From: Phaeoceros laevis
Lineage: Eukaryota > Anthocerotophyta > Anthocerotopsida > Notothyladales
DNA: 64,000 bases
Direction: 5' to 3'
Assembly (NCBI GenBank): GCA_049999765.1
Contig: JBNGIQ010009002.1
Span: 1 to 64,000, forward strand
Part shown: positions 1 through 29,474 of the stretch, one piece after another
How positions within the stretch are numbered: the stretch's first letter is position 1
How the letters are laid out: every line of letters begins with the position of its first letter
Notes under the pieces: model-generated
What the model saw: the letters and a program-made list of their open reading frames with translations, nothing else
Database searches by the model: none
Told to the model about the DNA's origin: nothing
Program-made: the position numbers and the translations under genes

Positions 1-1658
1 AAAAGAACCTTACCAAAATCTTCAAATTCAATTTTTTTACAAAATTTAAAGAACCTTACCAAATTCTTCAAATTCAAATTTTTCCTTCTTCTTCGTTGTT
101 CTTCCTTCCTCTTCCTTGTCCTTCCTTGTTGTTCCTTGTTCTTCAGTCAAGCACAAATACTAAGCTAATATAACTAACAACAACTTATAACATGTGTAAG
201 TTAATATAACTAACAACAACAACATAATAATAATATACGGTTACGTTATTGAAACTCATTAGTTATGGTTAGAATTTTGTAATGGTTTCAATAAGTTAGG
301 GTTAGGGCGCTGGGACACACAACACCTACCCCGATTTCTTTATTGTATAAGATGTGTTCTTCATCACTTGGTCGGAACTTTGTCCAAACCATAGTTACCG
401 CTAACTCCGCATTTAACTAATAAAACGTGGTATTCTTTCGTTTTTTACTCTAATTGTGAAAAAAATGCAAGTGTTTATCATCTTTGAGGAAAATAAGTAA
501 AATACTGAAAACACTTAAAATATTCGCACTTACTAAGAGTAGCTAAGTTAGTAAGTACTAAGTACTGACTTACTATAGTAAGTTCAGAGCTAGCGGAAAG
601 CCCAAATCGGGCTTATAATATTATAAAATACTTGAAAAATACGTTTAGTACCTGAAAAATACGTTTAGTACCTGTTTGTACGGATGCGCACAAAAACTCC
701 CATTTGAAAAAAACGTGATAAAAACGTGAAGTAAGTAATTTACGAAAAAAACGCCCCTGGCACTATGGTCCAAACTCCAAACTCCAAAACCCCCCAAGTT
801 TTATTATTTAATAAGGTCACTTTCCATGGAGCCCCAAACAGTGCCAAGTCTACGACTCTATGTTCAGTTCAGTTTGAACTTTCCAGCCTGTCGCCAAATG
901 TTCACGAAATAGTCTCGACTAGTCTAGGCTACCGGCAGACTAGAATCTAGATGACGCGAGCAGTCTAGGAGGGTCCGCCTGCCGCCAGCAGAGTGCACCA
1001 CGTGGTAGAGCGCCATCTGAGCCTGCTCCGCCGGCGTGAACTTCAGGACGGAAGCAGTAGGCGAGTAGCCAGTAGGAGTAGGTGAGGGAGGTAGGTAGTA
1101 CTATTGTTCATAGTTGCTCGAAAACGCTGAAGTGCGCCTCTCCCCGTCTGCCTCCAGCAGCTCTCTCAATTGTTCCTGGTGGATCCGGAGCGTGCCCGAT
1201 TGACAGCGCAGTCAATCTGTTTCCGTGCTTTCTGTTCCCACGCGTACGCTGCAGTACTAGTCTAGCTGGTCTCGTCTATGCCATTATGAGTACGTCAGGA
1301 AGTTGGTTAATCGCGAACTTGCCTTATCTGCCTCATGCCTATCTATCCCTGTCCTGCTGCGCTTAGTACTTCCCCATTCCGGTGGCCTGGTCTTCCAAAT
1401 TACTGCGGCAGGAGTTGAGCAGGCTGTTTGCTCTGGTGTTGGCATGCCAGGCGGATGCAAGACCTGTTCACTGCAGCGCGCTGGCGGAATTCTCACAACT
1501 CCTGTGGTCCTGTGGTTTTGATTGTGTGCATTGGTGACTATTCGCGGATGCATTGTCTAGGAGAAGCTGGATTCCCTCATGCGTAGTCCAATTGCCAGTT
1601 CAGAGGAGTCCGGAGCGAAGAACGGAGTGCAAGCGAAGAATTTCTTCAGCGGAAGGTT
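1..1658. other. AT-rich upstream region, no gene seen
   Basis: No convincing exon is visible on either strand. The left edge holds a near-duplicate of about 35 bp (about 3-37 and 49-83), CTTCCTTG-rich low-complexity sequence at 85-145, a duplicated block around TAATATAACTAACAACAAC at about 165-220, and a 21-bp direct repeat at about 630-675. Composition becomes more GC-rich after about 950, which fits the promoter and 5' UTR of the dehydrogenase gene that starts at 1659 or 1677. The short open frames here have no recognisable family signature. Confidence 0.5.
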
Positions 1659-3585
1659 TTGACAGAAGCAAGACTGATGGTGACCGAGTTGCCGAGTGCC
1701 AACGGCGTTGCTCCTGCCACTGCCGATGGTGTGAGTCCGGTTTCGCAATTTGTTGGACATGCAGAGGAACGGGTGTTGGAGCTTCGGCGGTTGCTTGGGA
1801 AAGCAGATGGAGATCCGCTGCGCATCACAGGGGTTGGAGCGGGTGCGTGGGGGAGCGTGTTTCTGGCAATGTTGCAGGACGCTTATGGTCACATGCGAGA
1901 CCAGGTTCAGGTCCGGATATGGCGTAGGCCAAACAAGCCGGTAGACCGAGTTTCCGCAGTAAAGCTTTTCGGTGTGATCAACTCTCGTGAGGACGTTCTG
2001 CGACGCCTCATAGGCAAATGCGCTTACCTCAAGTATGTGGAAGGACGCTTGGGTGATCGCGTACTTCTGGCTGACGAAATCTTGCGGGATGGATTTTGTA
2101 TAAATATGCTGGATACACCGTTGTGCCCTCTCAAGGTGGTGACCAATCTGCAGGAAGCAGTTTGGGATGCGGACATCGTGGTCAATGGTCTCCCTTCCAC
2201 AGAAACTCGGGCTGTTTTCGAACAAATTGGAGCTTATTGGCGGGAACGGAGGACGTCTCCAATTGTCATATCCCTGGCCAAGGGTGTTGAAGCCGCCCTG
2301 GATCCTGTCCCGCACATTGTGACGCCAACGCAAATGATTCAGGACGTCAGTAAGTATTGCCGAACAAGCTAGGCTGCATCTGGCCCAAGTGCTTACTTGC
2401 TTGCGGAGTTGGTACTTTGAATGGCCAATGAGTGTGGTGCTATAGGCTTATCTAACTACCACTGAACGGTTTCTTGCAGCTGGTCTTTCCAGTGACAACG
2501 TCTTGTATCTTGGTGGGCCGAATATTGCTGCAGAAGTTTATAACAAAGAGTACGCCAACGCCAGGATTTGTGGTGCTGAGAAGTGGAGAAAGCCCTTGGC
2601 CCGATTCCTTCGACAGCCTCATTTTATAGTGTGGGACAACAGTGATCTTGTCACTCATGAAGTTATGGGAGGCTTGAAGAATGTCTACGCAATTGGTGCA
2701 GGTGAGAACCTCTCTTAGAATTTTCTACCAACAACAGCCACCTCCTACAGGCGGAATTTATGCCGGAGAGGAGCTAAACATCTACTTGTTTGGACTGCCA
2801 GGAATGGTTGGTGCACTGACAAATGAAAGTGCTACCAGCAAATCCGTATACTTCGCACATTGCACATCCGAAATGATATATATAACTCATCTGCTCTCTG
2901 AAGATCCAGAGAAACTGTCAGGCCCATTGCTGGCAGATACGTATGTCACCCTCTTGAAAGGAAGGAATGCCTGGTACGGTCAGCAAGTGGCCAAGGGCGA
3001 AATTTCACCGGATATGGGAGACATAATCTCGGGCAAAGGAATGATTCAGGTCCTGGCAGATCTTTTGTGGATTTCTCTCTCGTTTCGTCACCTTTGTGCA
3101 TTTTTTTCTCACTCTTTCTGTAATAGCACTTGTGTTTGAATTGTTCCCTATTTCTTTTGACAGGGCGTCTCAGCAGTTGAAGCCTTCTACGAGCTTCTAA
3201 GACAACCCAGCCTGATCGTTACACATCCTGAAGGGGACAGAGAAGTAGCACCTGTGGAACTATGCCCCATATTGCAAACATTGTACAAGATCCTGATATC
3301 CCGGTAAGTGGTCGCTGCCAAACACTTTCTTTTTGTATCGAGCTTTTGTGGAGAAGCGTTTTGTGTTTCTGTGAAACCAAGCGTTAATTTCGCCAAGTCG
3401 AACCATGCAGAGAGAATACTGCTGAAGCTATACTCGAAGCGTTAAGAGATGAGAACATGTATGATCCCAGGCGCAGAATCGAGGTGGCGCAAGATAAAGC
3501 GCACTACATGCCTCAGCTGCTCCGATATCCCAAGTCCAAGCGGCAAAGTTACAAGCAACCTGAAGACGAACCTACGGGCACATGA
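1659..3585 (+). CDS. GPDHC1: NAD-dependent glycerol-3-phosphate dehydrogenase, plant cytosolic type
   Basis: The enzyme interconverts dihydroxyacetone phosphate and sn-glycerol 3-phosphate using NADH, supplying glycerolipid synthesis and a cytosolic redox shuttle. I place five exons: 1659-2349, 2480-2701, 2802-3049, 3164-3303 and 3411-3585. They total 1476 bp (491 aa) in consistent phase, close to the roughly 460 aa of plant cytosolic forms. The Rossmann glycine motif GAGAWGS lies near residues 60-66. Exon 1 has the plant signatures [20 protein letters not shown] and SLAKGVE; exon 2 has [20 protein letters not shown] and the catalytic-region motif [14 protein letters not shown]; exon 3 has [18 protein letters not shown] and [11 protein letters not shown]. 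The start is the first in-frame ATG at 1659; a second at 1677 is equally plausible. The third intron uses an atypical GTCCTG donor. No targeting peptide is evident, so a cytosolic location is inferred. The gene converges on the ATM gene 262 bp downstream. Confidence 0.93.
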
Positions 3586-3847
3586 CAGCATGACGGACCA
3601 CAGCTGACATGCCTTGATTGATACTTCCACCTCCAACCATCTTTCAAGCATGCTTCTTCATATTGGAAGCCAATCGGCTTGTTATTTAGCATGCTGGATC
3701 TGATAATCAGGAAATGCTCCAAGGCAACCTGGAAGAGACGCTGCTAGACTAAAATGGCCTTCCTAAGCGCCGCAAGTTCTTTCTTCAAGCCTCCAGAATC
3801 TCTACCTACAAAATTTTCTGGTGAACCTGTCTGCAAAATCCAGCACT

Positions 3848-22913
<19,066 letters not shown>

Positions 22914-23155
22914 TAGCTAATCCCTCTACGTTTAGCCGACGTAATTGAAGGACCCGCACACAGTGTGCAGGTGGAGGCTACCAGCGAACGTGAATCCGTG
23001 AGACCAAATCTAGTCGCGGGCTGTCGGAACGTGAACTCCGAAACAGCGTGACGAGAAACCGAACATGTAGTTTATTATGGTTGGGTCACATGGACTTCCG
23101 GAAGGGTTTAGGACACAAGCAGGAGGTTTTAATTGGCAAACAAGCAGGAGGTTTT

Positions 23156-24970
23156 TTAATTCCGAAGTATGTGCAAGCCAATTTGCAGATCGGATGAAAT
23201 AGATATGAGCAAGGGCAGAGTATGGTGCCACGCTGCCTTGAACACTCGTTTGGTGTGGGCATTGATAGTCATAGCAGGATCGGAACCAATGTAGCGGATA
23301 TCAAAGATGTGGATTTTAGGATCAACAGACCCTGATACTGTGCATAGCCCGTCTGGGGACCACAATGAGCTTACGAGAGCTGTCTGGGCGTCACTAGATT
23401 CTTGAGACCAGCCAAAGTCGTGGATCTGTGCTCCAGGGGCTCGGATGTCAAAAAGCTTCAACTGATTCCCTGGGGTTCTGCATAAGACAACAACATGCAG
23501 ATGTCAGAGACACCAGCAAAGAATAACGTGGAATAGAAACAGCTAGGTGGATGCATACATCTCCCTGGAAAATGAGAAAGGCCTGAAACCACTCACCCCG
23601 TCTGAACCATGTAGATGTTGTGATCGACTGGATTTGGCACCACACTAATAGCCCGACTGTCAAGCTGGTGGTTGTGGGGGGCCCGTTGGGACTGTGGGTC
23701 GTATGCAATTACACGTTTATCGGCACCAGATGATAGCACCCATTTTCTATGAAACACACCAGCCACGCCCATGACTGCCGAAGTGTGCAAAGAACGGTGC
23801 AACACCTTGGCTTGCCAGTTGTCAACTTCTCTCTCGTTCCACAGAACCACTGCATGGTCGCAACCACCCGTTACGAACTGCTTCCCCTCTGTCCAAGGCA
23901 GGAACATCGTGCTATTGATTATGCCTTTCTCATGAGGTTTCTGTGGCAGAAAGACCGCTTTCTTCTGCAGAACACAACCATGCCACCATGAAAGTGAATA
24001 ACAAAAAGGGGCACCAGCCTGTTTCGGGTTAGCAGAAAGGAATATCTTACCCTTTCCGTGTTCTTGATGATGGAAACTTGGTAGTCAGCATTGTCTGCAG
24101 AGTAGCAGGCTACCAGACTTTCTCCAGTCGGGTGCCAATGCAGATCTTCTGGCCATCTTCTCAGTTCAGGAGAAAGGCAATCGACTGTGTGCTGAAGGGA
24201 AACCGAATGCCTGCCAGACCACATCAATTGATTCAAAGGTGCAGAGAAATACTCAACTCGTGCAGAAAAATATCTGCATCCCAAAATCTCACCCTTGACC
24301 TTCAATCCGCCAAAAGCTTAGTATGCCATCCAGTGCACTGTCCATAAACAAAGGCGGCTGTAAGTGCATGTGCCTTTCGAAGGACGTCAGATGACAGTCC
24401 CAGCCAAGGACAACAGGAAAGGTCAGAGCAAATTCACCTAGTAGCAAACTGATTTTCACCGGCAGGATTCAGCTCCAAACACTTGAGCTTCCGTTTCCTC
24501 AAACTATTGATGTACACTGCAGGCTGGAATTTGAGACAGGCAGGCTTGTCAGACGTCTTGATTCTCGAAACCAGTTCAGTGGTGCTGGACTGTCCCGCCC
24601 TAGCTTGTGGGGGATGTGCGCCTGCCCTGGTTGAGCTGCTCGAAGCTCGTGAGGCTGAAGCGACGGCAACCACCCTGGATGTAACCACATTCCCTTCAGG
24701 TACCCTCCCAGCAGGTATCCGTGCCTCGTCTGCTTTCCCGTCCAGCTGCTTGAGCAAGGTCCTGGCTTCCTCAAGCTTCTTCCTTGCCACCACAAGCTGC
24801 TTCTGAAGACTGTCAATGTGTTCCAGCAGCTGGTTCACTTCTCGCCGACGCTGGTCAACCAGCTGCACAAGGGGGTGTTCGTCTGACGCCCTCAAACGCC
24901 TTGGCACCGGGCCGCCGGCATCGTCCTCTGAACCGGGCTTCTGCTCCCTGGACCTCTTCGAAGCCTGCAT
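23156..24970 (-). CDS. Coiled-coil plus WD40-repeat protein
   Basis: Five exons are placed at 24970-24438, 24337-24293, 24210-24051, 23964-23597 and 23477-23156. They total 1428 bp (475 aa) and keep phase throughout. An in-frame ATG at 25009 could add 13 residues. The N-terminus is basic (SKRSREQ), followed by a predicted coiled coil at about residues 30-80 (HPLVQLVDQRRREVNQLLEH onward) and an Ala/Ser/Thr-rich linker. The remainder is a WD40 propeller: LELNPAGENQFATS, LDGILSFWRIEG, DLHWHPTGESLVAC, FVTGGCDHAVVLWNER, WVLSSGADKRVIAYD, VSSLWSPDGLCTVSGS and VFKAAWHHTLPLLIS. It resembles plant transducin-type proteins of unassigned role; a scaffold function is inferred. It lies 242 bp upstream of the ATM start on the same strand. 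Confidence 0.82.
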
Positions 24971-25541
24971 CTGAGCCCCCCTCTGACGGCAAGACTCAAC
25001 TCCTCCCAATCACAAAATATTTCACTGAAGACGCTCGATGCAGTTGCTCCACCTGCACAAGGGACCTGCACACCGCTAAATCAGAACGGTTGCGCTGTGG
25101 CATGGCTATGCCCACCCTCCAGCCCCTCACTCCAATTGTTTGTCACCGGCCGCTTGAGTGTCGCGATGTCGACTATGGTTCACAATGAGACACAGGTGCT
25201 TCGAACAGACGCACCAAGTTTATGGGATGTAGGACAGCAGAAACAAAGGCTAAAAATTTCAGGTTTATCACGTAATCTACTTCGCATCTTCTCTTTCCCC
25301 ATGCGTATCCTAGGACCATGATGATGATGATGATAAATGTTGAGCCTCCGGGATATGGAGGACAAAAATTCAGATATTGCGTTTAGGGGGAGCCTTGCTC
25401 TGGATGGAAAGCACACGTATGGGGAGGAGAAGTAGGATTCCTTTCTAGAGCACATGTATACACATACTAGTCAGGGTCAAAATATTGTAACCTTGGAGGT
25501 GGAAGTTATTCACGTTAGCACAACCATGGAATTCGATTAGA

Positions 25542-25622
25542 CCATGGTTGGAAGATGATGGAATTAGGTTACACGGTGGTTGGAAGATGATGGAATTCAG
25601 CTACATGGTGGTTGGAAGACGG
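25542..25622. repeat. Short tandem repeat, about 32-bp unit, 2.5 copies
   Basis: The core GGTTGGAAGATGATGGAATT recurs at about 25545 and 25578, with a third partial copy starting near 25608. Units differ by a few bases, so the array is not recent. It lies in non-coding DNA. Confidence 0.8.
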
Positions 25623-26097
25623 TTAGCTCTCCGGATCGGTATCGCATACTCTTTAGGTGCTGGGTCTCCCCTCGGACCTACATATTATTGCGAATCGAAA
25701 TCATTCAATTCAATTCAAATGGCAATGCAAATCTGACCTAGGGCTTGAAGATGGTCAAACATGAACATGAAGAAAAAAATTAAATTGATCAACCAAAAAA
25801 AAACAATTCTTCGTTTATATAGTATATACTCATGTTTTGCACTCTTATAATTTGTTATCTTTTCTATACTAGTCTAGGCACATTAGTTTTTAAACTTTTT
25901 AGGATGAGCAAGCATGTAATAAAACTTCTTCCTCAAAATAAAATAAGATCGTGGTTTATTTGTTTAGCTTGCACTATTTTATGTGATTTTTGGATCTATA
26001 TTTTGAACAAATGTAGTACACTATGTAGTAGTATGTGCAGACAATTCTATTCTAGCCTGAATTTACATGGTAAAAATTAGATAATTGCCTATCTGGT

Positions 26098-26165
26098 AAG
26101 CCTAGATTCGACAAAAGAAGTGTATTTCCGCAAGCCTAGATTCGACAAAAGAAGTGTATTTCCGC
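26098..26165. repeat. Perfect 34-bp tandem duplication
   Basis: Two back-to-back identical 34-bp units, each beginning AAGCCTAGATTCGACAAAAG, occupy 26098-26131 and 26132-26165. Perfect identity implies a recent duplication or replication slippage. Confidence 0.95.
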
Positions 26166-26701
26166 AGTGTAGAAATGGTATGAAATGCGCTTCAGTCTAT
26201 TTTGATTCCCGCCTCCACTTTCATGTTATTTCTACTTACTACTACTACTACTTTCAGTATAGTAAGCTTGCTATAGTGCCAGGCGACCTTGTGTTTTCTT
26301 GTACTTTTTGCAATGCATCTTCTCCAACGGAGTCCAACCCACTCAAGGCTTAGTGTGTGCAATATCTACATATTCGTTATGATTTAACCATAGCTTCATC
26401 TGGGTATGAAAAATGAGTAGGCAAAAAGCTCTCGTGCAATTTTCGTTAGCAGCCGCCTCCAAGGTTGTAGCCGCAATGGGTTGACTCCCTTATGCATCCT
26501 CGGCCGGGACTCCTAGACGATTGGTGACCAAATTTGACGACATATTCAATTCTCATGTGCAGTTGAGAGAACACGATAATTTGCAACTAGTATGACTGCA
26601 CTATATGAGAAGAGGCATAGGGGCTGAAAATAGCACTATAGATCAAAATACATTCAAAAGGTGAAACAGACTAAACCTAGTCAAATAACTTGTTTGATAA
26701 T

Positions 26702-26872
26702 CATAATTCGTTATACTGGAATACACATTTCACACGACCATATGAATCGTCGCTCTAGAGAGACACTAGTTTCGTCCGTTTGAGACTATGATTCATTATA
26801 CTGGAATACGCAGTTTCATACGATCATATGAATCGTCCCTCGTGAAAGACACCGGTTTCGGCCGTTTGAAAC
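26702..26872. repeat. Diverged tandem duplication, about 85-bp unit
   Basis: Two units share TTATACTGGAATAC, a CATATGAATCGTC core and a GTTTGA end. The first lies at about 26702-26785 and the second at about 26786-26872. By eye they are about 80% identical. They may belong to a degraded mobile element, but no terminal inverted repeats or target-site duplication were identified. Confidence 0.7.
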
Positions 26873-27386
26873 ATAAGATACATACCACGGTTTCAAACTT
26901 TCCGGGTACTCAGCAGGGCATTGCCAAATTTTTTTTTGAAGGGAGACGCGTTCAAACGCCAAAAAATCTCGCTACCTTTCTTGCCACTAAGCATATCTAG
27001 ATCCCATACAAGCAATTGAAAATCAATAGAACAAATATGTCTTGTTGGTCCTTTGGGAGCTAAAATATGGTGGTTATCAACTTATCATCATACTTCAAGC
27101 ATAATGCTATTTCAAGAATTTTAAATTTATAATGGAAGATTTTACGAACTTACGATGGTACAGGGTTCTTCTCTTAAGATCTCTTCCAATGTATTTATTG
27201 TGAAAGTAGGCATATTCATTGTGAAAGTAGGGGTGGCCAATATGGCACTTCTTCTGATCTTGATCTTCCTATAGGGAACAGATTATTGACAATAAAGTGA
27301 GCATAACAATCTGGAGTCATACCAATCTGGAGTCATACGAACGCCTTTCCAATGTCTGGAACAATGTACATTCACAAGATCAAAGA

Positions 27387-27747
27387 TCACAATATGAAGA
27401 CATGTGGTACAATCTTCAACACTTGCACATGTGCTTGTCTCTCTGCAACCTGCTCGCCAACTGACAAATGAACATAACCCTTTCTCTTTATCATCAAAAC
27501 TCTTAACTCCTTCCATTTTAATAAATTTTCGTCTAGGTCATGACCGTTCAAATCTATAGCTTTTACGTCGATCCCAATATTTAGGTACAATAGGAAAAAC
27601 ATCTTGAAATGCCGTAGTTAGCTGTTCCGTGAAATCCGCTTGTGGTAATTGATTAATATAGCACCAATTGTGGTATGCTCTTGTATTAGGCTCTCCATTT
27701 GCTATCAATCCTCTAAGCGCAAGTATTAATGCATAGAATATCACCAT
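27387..27747 (-). pseudogene. Possible decayed coding fragment
   Basis: Two overlapping minus-strand frames look more protein-like than their surroundings. One, 27747-27538, contains GEPNTRAYHNWCYINQ and FQDVFPIVPKYWDRR. The other, 27602-27387, contains LDENLLKWKELRVLMIKRKG. They are in different frames and neither has a recognised domain or splice context. A mobile-element relic is the likeliest reading given the AT-rich, repeat-rich surroundings, but chance open frames cannot be excluded. Confidence 0.2.
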
Positions 27748-27803
27748 CTTGGTTGATATATATCTTTGTCCAAAAATATATTGCCAAAGTTATCAGTGAA
27801 ACG

Positions 27804-27921
27804 AGCCCATGATTGTGTATCCATATATAGTAATAGCTTATGTTCTCCCCTGGAGCCCATGATTATGTATCCATATATAGTATTAGCTTATGATTGTGTA
27901 TCCATATATAGTATTAACTTA
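27804..27921. repeat. Tandem repeat with ATGATTGTGTATCCATATAT core, three copies
   Basis: A roughly 32-bp core (ATGAT, TGTATCCATATATAGTA, GCTTA) occurs at about 27809, 27860 and 27890. The first and last copies are followed by ATGTTCTCCCCT. It is non-coding and AT-rich. Confidence 0.85.
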
Positions 27922-29474
27922 TGTTCTCCCCTCTCCGAGCTGAGCCCTCCCAAAAAGTCATAATAATGTATATTAAAATCAATGTGATAGTGTAGGAGTA
28001 GTATGACTAGATAGCTTCATCTATAGTAAGTAATAAAACCACAAAATAGGAAACAATGTACGTTATTGGTTTGTATCGTACATTTTAAGGGCCACCTACC
28101 GTGGTTTGTGCATAGCCAAATATTTGTGAACTGTAAAATCAAGAATATTCATTACATTTTTTAATTTTCTCTATCATATAATACCTGGTACATACAATCC
28201 TTTGCGAGTCTCAAGTACGCATGAATCTTGGCAAGATCCTAATGTGGAGCCTTGAATACTTGGGAAGGCCTTTTTAGTTGCCGTATATACCCGCTCTTGA
28301 GAAATTTTGAAAAGGATAAATAAACGAAGTTTGGTATATTCCTCCAATTTTCTTAACTATTTGATAAATAAATAGCTCAACAAAAATCAAATTTTTAGGA
28401 AGGTTCGTCAATACTTCATATGTAAGTCAAGATATATGAGCCAACACCAGGATTGGCCTCTTCACAAGCCAGCTCTGGCCTGCAACATGGGCTTGGCAGA
28501 ATAGCGGATCTCACATGGGTGGCAGATATGGTTGTGGGGACTTAAAGGGATGGTGGGGCCGACATTACTTCGGTAAGCTGCCCGCAGGAGCCTTCCACAT
28601 TCCCCAGGCCTCCCAACACCCCCAACGCTTAAATGCCTGGATCTTGAGCGCCGCCCGCCCTGCCCTGGCTGCTGCCCGCTGCCCGCCCCAAAACATCTCT
28701 CTGTGTTTCGCCAACCTTTTACTTTATCCCTGACCGCTCCCCGCTGCCCGCCGACCGTTGTGCTTGAATTTGAATCTAACTGTTGCTGTCCCCCGTTTTA
28801 GCCTTTGCGCGCAAAATGTATTACAAACCGGGGCAGAATAGCTGTCCGGCCAAGCGACAGCCCTAGCCGTGCTCAAGCTCGTGGCCCGGAACCGGCTCTC
28901 GAGAGCGGCGAGGGTTAAGAGCTAAAGCTGCGAGCTCTTTCTTATTCCTAATTTTCTTGTTTCTTTCGTAGGCTGCAGTCAGAGGTGATGATTACGCATG
29001 AGTGCGACGGGAAGTGTAAGTCCGGGCGCTTGTTGTGCCGTCCGTCTAACCTGCCAGTCCACACTAGTGTGAGGAAGACAACAACAACAGACGCTGGCCT
29101 TTCTCCCTCGCAGCAGATGACTTGGTTTGCCGCAGCAGGCCATCATCATCTTCTTTTCCGTCCGCTTGCTCCAACATCGAATGCTGCCAGCGGATGAGAG
29201 CGCTTGCCTTGTTCCTCCACTTTCGGCCTCTTTTGTTTTTTGAAACATTTCTTTCTCGCAGCGTTGCGCCAGTACCCGTTCCCTGGGTGTCTCTCTCCTC
29301 TCGCCCTGACTGCCTGCCAGTGCCGGCCCCTTCACCTCCTGTCCTGCCTGTCTGTGCTGCTTCGGCTGCTGCTGCTGCCGCTGTCGCCGGGTGGTGCCTC
29401 TTCCAGGCCGAGTTCACGTCCGAGTAGCACTAGTGGCGTGACGAGGGCGTTGCAGTTTCTAGGCGGTCGGTGCA

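Larger units (their letters stand above)
25010..29474. other. AT-rich intergenic region with scattered short tandem repeats
   Basis: Between the WD40 gene and MAP65 no intact gene is seen. From about 25.4 to 28.4 kb the DNA is AT-rich and carries at least four separate short tandem duplications (listed individually) plus ATG/CAT and TAC trinucleotide runs near 25316-25335 and 26240. From about 28.5 kb it becomes GC-rich and pyrimidine-rich on the plus strand, as expected for the MAP65 promoter and a long 5' leader. Overlapping open frames at 28.98-29.47 kb on both strands are low-complexity (Ala, Ser, Arg rich) and have no family match that I recognise. Confidence 0.5.

Noticed and set aside
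290-310. TTAGGGTTAGGG, telomere-like sequence
   Set aside because: Only two units are present and they are not embedded in a longer array.
28979-29417. Ala/Arg-rich overlapping frames on both strands upstream of MAP65
   Set aside because: Low-complexity translations of a pyrimidine-rich leader; no domain and conflicting frames.
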